Shown here: piece after piece, positions 9,704 to 16,657 of the stretch
Numbering within the stretch: position 1 is the stretch's first letter
How the letters are laid out: each line of letters begins with the position of its first letter
Position numbers and translations under genes: made by a program
Origin: Flavobacterium sp. IB48
Lineage (GTDB): Bacteria; Bacteroidota; Bacteroidia; Flavobacteriales; Flavobacteriaceae
Length of the DNA: 64,000 bases
Direction: 5' to 3'
NCBI RefSeq assembly: GCF_016405855.1
Contig: NZ_JAEFCA010000001.1
Span: forward strand, 1,484,372 to 1,548,371
Notes under the pieces: model-generated
Told to the model about the DNA's origin: nothing
What the model saw: the letters and a program-made list of their open reading frames with translations, nothing else
Databases searched by the model: none

Positions 9704-9867
9704 GCCTGGGCGCATAATATTTAAAATTGAATGGTTCTGTAGGTAATTATTTGATAGTGTGACGAATAATTTGCAAAAATATGATTGCTTAATTTTGAGT
9801 ATAGCTCATAAAAGATTTATTTATGTCACTTTAAGACAAGAAAGCTTGATATGCAGAATTATTTTTC

Positions 9868-9898
9868 AACAAAAATGCCACTCCTTTTGGGAATGGCT
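9868..9898 (-). terminator. Terminator downstream of the 9945-10505 gene
   Basis: On the minus strand GCCATTCC / GGAGTGGC forms the stem with a CAAAA-type loop, followed by ATTTTTGTT. Confidence 0.6.
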
Positions 9899-9944
9899 TC
9901 TTACATTTTTGTAATTGATTTTCGAAAGATCTAATTTTTATGGC

Positions 9945-10505
9945 TTAGTCAAAGTCCATATTATTTGCCAGATTATCCCATTTTTTGTTGAGATAATCTT
10001 TTGTCAAGTTCAGTACTTCAGGATCAATATCATTAGTGGTTTGTACTGTCGGACTTAAAATGGCGTTACTTTTTTCAAAATGAATATAAGCATGAACATC
10101 AGTGTCTCCCCAAAAGAAAGGAAAAACAACTGCCATGTTTTCTGGACTTTCGCTTACATATTTTTTGAGACTAATTATGAAAGTAAACATTGGTAACATT
10201 TCGACATAATTTTCACTAAAAAATATCATTCCCCATTGCCATTCTTCTGTAGTTTCGTTATAATCAGAAAATGCCATCGCTTCTTGATAGTTCATCCAGA
10301 TGTCAAGAATTTCTTGATTATTGCTTTTACGGTAAGCTTCAAGATCTTCTATGGTCAAGTCTGGTTTTGAGTACATTCTACGGCTGTCCCACCATTTTAG
10401 CCAATTTTCATTTAGTTCAGCATTTTCGGGAGCATCATTTAAAAATTTCTCCAGCTGAGGTTTGGTTATTTTTACTTTACAGTATAAAGAACTTAATTCA
10501 GACAT
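9945..10505 (-). CDS. Hypothetical acidic cytosolic protein
   Basis: 186 residues, acidic, Trp- and Tyr-rich, with no signal peptide or membrane helix. Recognisable stretches are ENWLKWWDSRRMYSKPD, TTEEWQWGMIFFSENYVEM and VVFPFFWGDTDVHAYIHF. I cannot assign it to a family. Its size, acidity and location next to a TssD-like gene would suit an immunity-type protein, but that is speculation. Confidence 0.6.
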   Translation of the reverse strand: MSELSSLYCKVKITKPQLEKFLNDAPENAELNENWLKWWDSRRMYSKPDLTIEDLEAYRKSNNQEILDIWMNYQEAMAFSDYNETTEEWQWGMIFFSENYVEMLPMFTFIISLKKYVSESPENMAVVFPFFWGDTDVHAYIHFEKSNAILSPTVQTTNDIDPEVLNLTKDYLNKKWDNLANNMDFD

Positions 10506-10565
10506 GATTTTAGGGTTTTGTTAAAGTTTATTTGATGATGATCTAAATAGTTTTGTTTGATTATT

Positions 10566-10997
10566 CTATCCCGAATGATCGACATACAAATACCAAACGC
10601 CATTTATCTTTCGCATTATTCCTGAAAAGTTACCAGAACTATTTTTGCCATTCGGAGCGTCGACATTAAATTTTGCGCTCACAAAAGCATCTTTTTTAGA
10701 AAGAGGTTCAACAACAAAATCGGTCATAGTTAATTTTCCCATTCTTTCTTTTGGCCAATATTTTTTAAAGAAATCGGCGATATTGTTTTTTCCGTATACC
10801 ACACCACCGCTGTAAATCATTCGAACCGAATCTACGGGAGCATAAAAATCAAGGTAACCTTCAAGATCGCCATTGTTCCAACAGGTTTGCTGTGCTTTTA
10901 GACGGTCGAGCACTTGTTGCGAAATTTTATCTTGACAAATGCCTTTGAAAGAAAGCATTAGAAACAATCCAAGAAGTAAAAATTTTAAGTAACGCAT
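10566..10997 (-). CDS. Secreted SnoaL-like/DUF4440 NTF2-fold protein
   Basis: 143 residues from the ATG at 10997. The frame runs on upstream to 11090 but overlaps the previous gene, and the signal peptide (LKFLLLGLFLMLSFKGICQ) starts right after this ATG. The mature domain shows the NTF2-like pattern: LKAQQTCWNNGDLEGYLDFYA, then VVYGKNNIADFFKKYWP and the closing strands NGVWYLYVDHSG. Such domains are ligand-binding or enzymatic, and no catalytic assignment can be made. It follows the membrane protein gene on the same strand by 22 bp. Confidence 0.8.
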   Translation of the reverse strand: MRYLKFLLLGLFLMLSFKGICQDKISQQVLDRLKAQQTCWNNGDLEGYLDFYAPVDSVRMIYSGGVVYGKNNIADFFKKYWPKERMGKLTMTDFVVEPLSKKDAFVSAKFNVDAPNGKNSSGNFSGIMRKINGVWYLYVDHSG

Positions 10998-11019
10998 ATA
11001 GATAGTTTTAGTTATACAA

Positions 11020-11610
11020 TTAATTGTTTTGTATTGCCGTAATATTTCCAGTCTTTTTATGGAAAGTAATGGTTTTGTTTGGTCCACCATAATAGAGCGT
11101 CAAAGTCAGCGTGCTATCGGTTTCCTTTTTAAAAAGAATATCTTTTGCGGTTCTGATTTTGATATCCAAATTATCATTCATGATCTCAGAATCGGTGCAT
11201 TTGATAATTCTTTTTTCAAACAAACCTTTCTTTTCAATTACTTCCAACCAGGGTTGAACCATTACGCCGTAGCCCACAATTTGTGCTCTGTAATTTTCGT
11301 TGAGATTTTTATTTTGATATAAACCTAAAGATGTGCTTGAAAGCAATAAAGTATAAAAAGGAAGCATCATGGCTATAATGCTCAGTGCGAATGTTACCAG
11401 TATTGCTGCTAAGAAAAGTTTTGCCAAGAGTTTTTTCCAAAAAACAATTATACTTACAAAACTGCTTAGTAGCCAAAGCCATGATAAAAATACATCGCTA
11501 TAATAACCGCGAAGACTAATTTCTTTAAAGTAATACAAAAGACAATCGAGCACAAAAATAGCGCAGATAATAAAGTAGATTCGTAAAAATGTTTTTTTGC
11601 CTGAACTCAT
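11020..11610 (-). CDS. Hypothetical membrane protein with C-terminal extracytoplasmic domain
   Basis: 196 residues. Hydrophobic segments lie near residues 8-26, 40-58 and 62-92. A soluble C-terminal half follows, containing KTITFHKKTGNITAIQNN. The start overlaps the stop of the preceding leftward gene (ATGA), indicating a two-gene membrane operon. I do not recognise the family. Confidence 0.65.
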   Translation of the reverse strand: MSSGKKTFLRIYFIICAIFVLDCLLYYFKEISLRGYYSDVFLSWLWLLSSFVSIIVFWKKLLAKLFLAAILVTFALSIIAMMLPFYTLLLSSTSLGLYQNKNLNENYRAQIVGYGVMVQPWLEVIEKKGLFEKRIIKCTDSEIMNDNLDIKIRTAKDILFKKETDSTLTLTLYYGGPNKTITFHKKTGNITAIQNN

Positions 11611-12050
11611 ATTTTTTTAAAGATATAGTTTAAAGTAAATACTGTAGCGAGAGATAGGATTAAAATAGGGAAGAAAGAAAATGTAATGGTATACATTATT
11701 TCTTCTTTAAAAAGATACGTACTCCAAGCAGATTCTCGATCTACAAAAAGAGTATAATTCCAGAAAAACCATACTGAAATTACAATCAGTACTTGAAGCA
11801 AATTTTTTAGATTGTTATTTTTAATAAAAGAAAGAGCCAGAAAAATTATTGATAAGAAAACAGTAGAAAACAAAGTCATTAAATAAACATCGTCAAAAAA
11901 AGAACAATCTAAACAAGCGCTCGATGGTTTGTCAGAAAAACTTCCCATTGACCAATAGATTTCTACGAAAGTAAAAACAAAGAGTAAAACTGCAATTATA
12001 AGAGGTTTCTTTATGAATGCGAATATTTTGTATTTTAATGTCTGGTTCAT
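11607..12050 (-). CDS. Hypothetical four-helix membrane protein
   Basis: 147 residues from the ATG at 12050. The frame extends to 12107, but MNQTLKYKIFAFIKKP with the first hydrophobic segment is a natural start. Four membrane helices can be drawn. Between helices one and two lies a loop with CLDC, a possible disulfide or metal pair. Coupled by a 4-bp overlap to the next gene. Function unknown. Confidence 0.6.
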   Translation of the reverse strand: MNQTLKYKIFAFIKKPLIIAVLLFVFTFVEIYWSMGSFSDKPSSACLDCSFFDDVYLMTLFSTVFLSIIFLALSFIKNNNLKNLLQVLIVISVWFFWNYTLFVDRESAWSTYLFKEEIMYTITFSFFPILILSLATVFTLNYIFKKI

Positions 12051-12248
12051 TTTTAAGGACTTACGATTGTTGTCAATATTCTCTTTTGAATAATTGGAGA
12101 TGTGCAAAAATAAGAAACAATTTTAAAGAAATATCTTTCAAAAGTTTTAGTTGTGACAGAATAAGTTCTATTAAAAAATAAAACGCTTAACTGTTTGATA
12201 ACATGAAAGATGTTTTTAATTATTTACTTTTAATTAAAAATTTGAATT

Positions 12249-12425
12249 ATGGATATCAATTGGAATATAATAGGAGTTGTAGCAATTTTGGTAATTATTC
12301 TTGTTGTGCTGACAATCAGAAAAAATCAGAAAGAGAAAAAGAAACTCGAAAAATTGCTAAACAACGATTTTAAAAAAGCAGAAAAAGATAGAGTAGATGC
12401 AGATGATTCTGCTAATGAGAAATAA
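12249..12425 (+). CDS. Small single-pass membrane protein, 58 residues
   Basis: Found by reading. The ATG at 12249 opens a frame that starts MDINWNIIGVVAILVIIL, one membrane helix, followed by a strongly charged cytoplasmic tail (RKNQKEKKKLEKLLNNDF) and an acidic end (VDADDSANEK). The helix plus charged coiled tail is a common small-protein plan. No function can be assigned. It stands alone, transcribed rightward between two unrelated genes. Confidence 0.65.
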   Translation: MDINWNIIGVVAILVIILVVLTIRKNQKEKKKLEKLLNNDFKKAEKDRVDADDSANEK

Positions 12426-12523
12426 TTAACCTATTGTTTTTATTTTATGTCATGGCTTACGGAAAGACGTAATCGCAATATTGTTTTTAATTATATATTT
12501 ACCAGGTAATTAAAAAAAATATC

Positions 12524-13465
12524 ATGAAAAAAACAATTTTAGGGTTAGTCCTATTTTTAAGTCTTATAGGTTGTACAAGTGACGATTCAGATCCAGTTGG
12601 AACTGGAGAATCTAAAGAAGGAAGTATGAAAATTGGCTTTGTAAATTCTAATTTAAAATTATCTGGAAAAGATGTTTTGAGAAATACATTGCCTGTTGAA
12701 ATAAAAAGTGTTGTAGTTACTTCTGTCAATGCAGGTGTTTCTTATGATAATGTATTTAATTTGGTTGAAAATGGTACAGTAGGAGCTGAAAGCGATTTTA
12801 TTCTAAGAAATTTGAAAACTGGGACTTCAGAGTTTTCGGTATTAACTACAACAAATGTAGCCTCAGAAGCTTGGTATCAGACGGGACCAGTTATTGAAAG
12901 TGAAAATGAATCTTTAAATACAATATCTCAAAGACTTTTAAATAAAACACCTTCAGTTGTTTATAAATCTAAGGCGACAATTAGTAGAAATGTTGTTGCT
13001 GGAGAAAATGATGCTATTCAATTTGAATTAGAACCTTTAAATGGAAGATTGATTTCATTATTTAGTTTTGCAGAGGACTTAAAAAATCAAGGCTATACAG
13101 CTAAATTGTTTTGTGGTCAAATTTCATATACAATGGGAGATTATGAATGGAACAAAACTCCTAACCCAATTGTTTTTACAAGCGAACAGATTGTAAGTGA
13201 TTATTTGTGTTCAGGTGACAAAGTTAACGATGCTTATTTTTGGACAACAAATACAGGAAATGGAAGAACTTATAAAATAGAGGTGTATGATGTTAACGGT
13301 GATTTGGTAAAAATTACCGAATTTCAAGTGCCATATGAAAATGGTGTTTCGTTAAATAACCTTTATACTATAACTTCTGACGGTATGTTAGACAAATCAA
13401 GTACACAATCTACTTTTGTTATCAAAGAGCTGACTAACCTTCCATTTGTTCCTGTTACCAAATAA
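12524..13465 (+). CDS. Lipoprotein of unknown function
   Basis: 313 residues with a lipoprotein signal (FLSLIGC) and the acidic run CTSDDSD immediately after the acylated Cys, as often seen in Bacteroidota surface lipoproteins. The mature part is beta-rich: KIGFVNSNLKLSGKDVLRN, VEIKSVVVTSVNAGVSYDN, RTYKIEVYDVNGDLVKI. This pattern suggests immunoglobulin-like strands and a cell-surface adhesin or accessory role, but no family is recognised. It has its own strong terminator. Confidence 0.72.
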   Translation: MKKTILGLVLFLSLIGCTSDDSDPVGTGESKEGSMKIGFVNSNLKLSGKDVLRNTLPVEIKSVVVTSVNAGVSYDNVFNLVENGTVGAESDFILRNLKTGTSEFSVLTTTNVASEAWYQTGPVIESENESLNTISQRLLNKTPSVVYKSKATISRNVVAGENDAIQFELEPLNGRLISLFSFAEDLKNQGYTAKLFCGQISYTMGDYEWNKTPNPIVFTSEQIVSDYLCSGDKVNDAYFWTTNTGNGRTYKIEVYDVNGDLVKITEFQVPYENGVSLNNLYTITSDGMLDKSSTQSTFVIKELTNLPFVPVTK

Positions 13466-13496
13466 TGTAGAAAAATTTTGATTCAAAGTCATAAAA

Positions 13497-13533
13497 AAAA
13501 ACCGTATTACAATTGAGTAATACGGTTTTTTTG
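13497..13533. terminator. Strong hairpin terminator
   Basis: AACCGTATTAC / GTAATACGGTT with a six-base loop and flanking A and T runs. It ends the lipoprotein transcript and, in the other direction, the tRNA/GIY-YIG unit. Confidence 0.85.
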
Positions 13534-13589
13534 TGGAGAATACCGGATTCGAACCGGTCACCTTCCCGATGCATCGGGATACTCTAGCC
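13534..13589 (-). pseudogene. 3' fragment of a tRNA abutting the GIY-YIG gene
   Basis: The minus strand reads a D-arm remnant GGCTAGAG, a perfect palindrome CCCGATGCATCGGG where the anticodon arm should be, an intact T-arm ACCGG-TTCGAAT-CCGGT, and an acceptor 3' strand ATTCTCC plus A. The 5' acceptor and most of the D-arm are missing. Relative to tRNA-Ala at 13899 the T-stem has a compensatory pair change (T-A to C-G). The D-arm word supplies the stop codon of the nuclease gene. Confidence 0.85.
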
Positions 13590-13832
13590 TTTTGTTCCTA
13601 TTAGGTTTTCAATATATTTTCTACTTTTCATTTTTTTTATTTGCAATTCTCTTTTATATGCTTCACTTCTTGTAAAGAATGTCTCAGAATATTTTAATTC
13701 CCAATCTTTCGCAACTTTTGTGAATTTGCTTCTGCTATTTAAATGATCTTGTAAACGCTGTTCAATATTTTGGCAGGAACCAACATAGTATTTGTCTAAG
13801 GTTTTTGAATATATAATGTAGATGTAAAACAT
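13584..13832 (-). CDS. GIY-YIG nuclease-domain protein (COG2827 type)
   Basis: 82 residues from the ATG at 13832. The frame reaches 13859, but that part lies inside a terminator. The protein is a single GIY-YIG domain: the first strand FYIYIIYSK carries the YIY form of the motif, then KYYVGSCQNIEQRLQDHL with the catalytic Arg, FTKVAKDWELKYSE and a Glu in TRSEAYKRELQIKKMKSRKY. The last sense codon and the TAG stop lie inside a tRNA fragment. By family these are small UvrC-like or homing-type nucleases of uncertain role. Its position between a tRNA and a tRNA fragment suggests a mobile cassette. Confidence 0.88.
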   Translation of the reverse strand: MFYIYIIYSKTLDKYYVGSCQNIEQRLQDHLNSRSKFTKVAKDWELKYSETFFTRSEAYKRELQIKKMKSRKYIENLIGTKG

Positions 13833-13842
13833 AAAATGTATA

Positions 13843-13888
13843 TTAAAAAAAATACCCAAGCAGAATCAGTATCTGCTTGGGTATTTTT
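13843..13888 (-). terminator. Terminator directly after tRNA-Ala
   Basis: AAAAATACCCAAGCAGA and TCTGCTTGGGTATTTTT form a 17-bp stem followed by a T run on the minus strand, 11 bp after the tRNA 3' end and just upstream of the nuclease start. Confidence 0.88.
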
Positions 13889-13898
13889 AAATTATTAG

Positions 13899-13972
13899 TG
13901 GAGAATATCGGATTCGAACCGATCACCTCTACGCTGCCAGCGTAGCGCTCTAGCCAAATGAGCTAATCCCCC
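13899..13972 (-). tRNA. tRNA-Ala (anticodon GGC)
   Basis: A complete cloverleaf of 74 nt: acceptor GGGGGAT / ATTCTCC with the G3-U70 alanine identity pair, D-arm GCTC/GAGC, anticodon arm CTACG-CTGGCAG-CGTAG, T-arm ATCGG-TTCGAAT-CCGAT, and discriminator A. CCA is not encoded. This is the only intact tRNA of the local group. Confidence 0.96.
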
Positions 13973-13978
13973 GTTTGT

Positions 13979-14051
13979 TGAGAAATAGAATTCGAACTGT
14001 CACCTTCCCGATTTTTCATCGGGACGCTCTAGCCAAATGAGCTAATCTCCC
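13979..14051 (-). pseudogene. Degenerate tRNA copy B
   Basis: Retains a fully pairable acceptor stem (GGGAGAT / ATTTCTC with two G-U pairs) and the D-arm. The anticodon arm is replaced by TCCCGATGAAAAATCGGGA, giving a 7-bp stem with a 5-nt loop, and the T-arm is two bases short. Unlikely to be charged or to decode. Confidence 0.8.
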
Positions 14052-14057
14052 GTTTGT

Positions 14058-14130
14058 TGAGAAATAGAATTCGAACTATCACCCTCCCGATTTTTCATCG
14101 GGATGCTCTAGCCAAATGAGCTAATCCCCC
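14058..14130 (-). pseudogene. Degenerate tRNA copy C
   Basis: Tandem copy of B at a 79-bp interval with the same palindromic anticodon arm. Acceptor GGGGGAT / ATTTCTC still pairs through G-U pairs. The T-arm is reduced to ATAG / CTAT around an 8-nt loop. Confidence 0.8.
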
Positions 14131-14234
14131 AAAGTGTTAACAAATAAAGTCAATTAATTCTCAAAAAACAAATTTCCAGAAGTTTCAGAGGAATTATTTT
14201 CAAAAGCGTAACTTTACCTTAAATCTGGTTTTTT

Positions 14235-14999
14235 ATGAGTTTAGAAAATACAAACGGAAGCTTAGAAACTTCTTTTCAAAATACGATTGCAACAGTTCAG
14301 TTTGGTCATCCAGCCAGTAATTCTTTTCCGCGTGAATTATTAAATAGGCTTACAGCTGAAATTAATTCTTTAAGCAGAAATGAAGAAGTTTCGGTTATTA
14401 TTTTAAAAAGCGAAGGAGCAAAAACGTTTTGTTCAGGAGCTTCTTTTGATGAACTTTTAAAAGTTGAAAATGAAGAACAAGGTGTAGAATTTTTTTCGGG
14501 TTTTGCACATTTGCTGAATGCGATGCGAAATTGCAACAAAATTATAATAGGGCGCGTACAAGGAAAGGCTGTTGGAGGCGGTGTCGGAATTATTTCGGCT
14601 TGCGATTATGTATTTGCGACTTCACAAAGTGATATTAAATTATCTGAATTAGCGATCGGAATTGGTCCTTTTGTAATAGAACCAGCCGTTTCTCGAAAAA
14701 TAGGAAAAACAGCAATGACTGAAATGACATTAGCGGCTCACGAATGGAAATCGGCTGATTGGGCTTTTGAAAAGGGACTTTTTTCTGTTTTATGTGAAGC
14801 CGAAAATCTGGATACTAAGGTTGAAAGTTTTGCTCAAAAATTGAGTTCTTATAATCCTGAAGCGCTTTATGAAATGAAAAAGATTATTTGGGAAGGAACT
14901 GAACAATGGGAATCACTTTTATTTGAACGTGCTGCGATTACAGGTAAATTGGTTTTGTCTGATTTCACTAAAAATGCTTTGCTACAGTTTAAAAAATAG
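14235..14999 (+). CDS. Enoyl-CoA hydratase/isomerase (crotonase) family protein
   Basis: 254 residues, complete crotonase fold. The first oxyanion-hole segment is KTFCSGASFDELL, the second GKAVGGGVGIISACDYVFA, followed by SDIKLSELAIGIGPFVIEP with the Glu usually found at the active site. The C-terminal helices are present, so the length is normal. Substrates in the family are CoA thioesters, and the exact acyl-CoA is not evident from the sequence. Single gene, followed by a small membrane protein gene and queD on the same strand. Confidence 0.87.
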   Translation: MSLENTNGSLETSFQNTIATVQFGHPASNSFPRELLNRLTAEINSLSRNEEVSVIILKSEGAKTFCSGASFDELLKVENEEQGVEFFSGFAHLLNAMRNCNKIIIGRVQGKAVGGGVGIISACDYVFATSQSDIKLSELAIGIGPFVIEPAVSRKIGKTAMTEMTLAAHEWKSADWAFEKGLFSVLCEAENLDTKVESFAQKLSSYNPEALYEMKKIIWEGTEQWESLLFERAAITGKLVLSDFTKNALLQFKK

Positions 15000-15089
15000 G
15001 TATGATATAAGTCATTGATTTTAGAAAAATAGGGGCATAGCTTTGAAAAATATTTTAAAATCAAATTTTCACTATATAAATTATTGAAC

Positions 15090-15266
15090 ATGACTATTAT
15101 TTCGTTAATGCAAAAAGTTGACATTGCAGAGAAAATTAAAGATGCTCCAGATAGCGGTTATCAAATTGGCGTTGTCATTGGATCTTTCATTCCGTTTCTA
15201 GTTTTGGGCGGAATTGCTTTGTGGATGTATACTCGTGCTAAAAAAAGAGCTAAAAACGGCAATTAA
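15090..15266 (+). CDS. Small single-pass membrane protein
   Basis: 58 residues from the ATG at 15090 (a further ATG at 15108 begins MQKVDIAEK). The N-terminal part is amphipathic (KVDIAEKIKDAPDSGYQ), followed by one membrane helix (VVIGSFIPFLVLGGIALWMY) and a basic tail RAKKRAKNGN. It lies just upstream of queD. Function unknown. Confidence 0.6.
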   Translation: MTIISLMQKVDIAEKIKDAPDSGYQIGVVIGSFIPFLVLGGIALWMYTRAKKRAKNGN

Positions 15267-15270
15267 TTCG

Positions 15271-15278
15271 TAAATTTG
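15271..15278 (+). promoter_or_regulatory. Probable -7 element for queD
   Basis: TAAATTTG matches the Bacteroidota -7 consensus TAnnTTTG, 21 bp upstream of the queD ATG. No clear -33 TTTG is present. Confidence 0.5.
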
Positions 15279-15299
15279 CAAGCTTAAAATTAAAAATCG

Positions 15300-15752
15300 A
15301 TGAGTAATATCAGAATTACAAAACAATTTAGTTTCGAAACCGGTCACGCTTTGTACGGTTACGACGGAAAATGCAAGAACGTTCACGGACACAGTTATAA
15401 ATTATCGGTAACGGTTATTGGTTCGCCAATTACAGACCGATCGAATGTAAAGTTCGGAATGGTGATTGACTTTTCTGATCTAAAGAAAATTGTAAAAGAA
15501 GAAATCGTCGATCAATTTGATCATGCAACTGTTTTTAATCAGACCACACCGCATATCGAATTGGCAAATGAATTGAAAAACCGTGGGCATCATGTGATTT
15601 TGGTAGATTATCAGCCAACAAGCGAAAATATGGTGGTTGATTTTGCTGAAAGAATTAAAAATCGTCTGCCTGACGGAATTTCTCTTTTCTCTTTAAAACT
15701 TCAAGAAACAGAATCTTCTTTTGCAGAATGGTACGCAAGCGACAATATCTAA
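15300..15752 (+). CDS. queD: 6-carboxytetrahydropterin synthase
   Basis: 150 residues of the PTPS/QueD family. Zinc ligands are visible as His in FSFETGHALYG and the pair HGH in KNVHGHSY. The catalytic Cys lies in GKCKNVHG and the ligand-binding Glu in the C-terminal LQETESSFAEW. FGMVIDFSDLK and QFDHATVFN are family signatures. It converts dihydroneopterin triphosphate to 6-carboxytetrahydropterin on the queuosine/7-deazaguanine pathway. A promoter-like TAAATTTG precedes it. No other queuosine genes are in the window. Confidence 0.9.
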   Translation: MSNIRITKQFSFETGHALYGYDGKCKNVHGHSYKLSVTVIGSPITDRSNVKFGMVIDFSDLKKIVKEEIVDQFDHATVFNQTTPHIELANELKNRGHHVILVDYQPTSENMVVDFAERIKNRLPDGISLFSLKLQETESSFAEWYASDNI

Positions 15753-15825
15753 ATTTTAAATTCCAAATTGCAAAACTCTTCGACTTCGCTCAGAGAGACA
15801 AAAGTCTAAAAATCTAAAACTCTAA
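15752..15825. repeat. Intergenic arrays with 7-bp and 8-bp periods and a half REP
   Basis: Three blocks: AATTTTA/AATTCCA/AATTGCA (7-bp period), a half REP TTCGACTTCGCTCAG (15779-15804), and AAGTCTAA/AAATCTAA/AACTCTAA (8-bp period, 15802-15825) running into the lpxH ATG. Confidence 0.6.
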
Positions 15826-16569
15826 ATGAAAAAAATATATTTTGCTTCAGATCAGCATTTTGGTGCGCCAACACCAGAATTGAGTTTACCGCGTGAAAAG
15901 AAATTCGTGGCCTGGCTTGATGAGGTTAAAGAAGATGCAGAAGCAATTTTTTTATTGGGAGATTTGTTCGATTTTTGGTTTGAATATAAAACAGTTGTTC
16001 CGAAAGGTTTTGTTCGAATTTTAGGCAAACTGGCTGAAATTCGCGACAGCGGAATTCCGATTTATTTTTTTGTCGGAAATCATGATTTGTGGATGAATGA
16101 TTATTTTGAAACCGAATTGAATATTCCAGTTTATCATGATAACAAAGAATTTACTTTTAACGGAAAGACATTCCTGATTGGTCACGGAGACGGAAAAGGT
16201 CCTGGCGATAAAGGCTATAAAAGAATGAAAAAGGTATTTACAAATCCGTTTTCAAAATGGCTTTTCCGCTGGCTTCATCCAGATGTTGGCGTAAGTTTGG
16301 CTCAATATTTATCAGTAAAAAATAAATTGATTTCTGGTGACGAAGATGTGAAGTTTTTAGGTGAAGAAAACGAATGGCTTGTTTTATATGCCAAACGAAA
16401 ACTAGAAACTAAACATTATAACTATTTTATCTTCGGACACCGCCATTTACCAATGATTATTCCAGTTGGAGAAAATTCCGAATATGTAAATCTTGGTGAT
16501 TGGATCGGATATTTTACTTACGGTGTTTTTGATGGCAAAAAATTCGAGCTTAAAAAATTCGAAAAATAA
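15826..16569 (+). CDS. lpxH: UDP-2,3-diacylglucosamine diphosphatase (LpxH-like)
   Basis: 247 residues of the calcineurin-like phosphoesterase fold. All metal-binding blocks are present in order: DQHFG, LLGDLFDFW, FVGNHDLWM, LIGHGDG and FGHRHLP. The insert containing GPGDKGYKRMKKVFTNPF is typical of LpxH. It hydrolyses UDP-2,3-diacylglucosamine to lipid X in lipid A synthesis, at the inner membrane face. Its start directly follows an octameric repeat array. Confidence 0.88.
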   Translation: MKKIYFASDQHFGAPTPELSLPREKKFVAWLDEVKEDAEAIFLLGDLFDFWFEYKTVVPKGFVRILGKLAEIRDSGIPIYFFVGNHDLWMNDYFETELNIPVYHDNKEFTFNGKTFLIGHGDGKGPGDKGYKRMKKVFTNPFSKWLFRWLHPDVGVSLAQYLSVKNKLISGDEDVKFLGEENEWLVLYAKRKLETKHYNYFIFGHRHLPMIIPVGENSEYVNLGDWIGYFTYGVFDGKKFELKKFEK

Positions 16570-16657
16570 GCAAGTCCAAAGCCGAAAGTTGAAAAGGGCA
16601 AATATTATTATTGAACTTTATACAAAGTCTTTTGCTAAAAAAAATAAAACAAAATTT

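Noticed and set aside
13979..14130. Two extra functional tRNAs
   Set aside because: Anticodon arms are palindromic with wrong loop size and the T-arms are shortened, so they are listed as pseudogenes.
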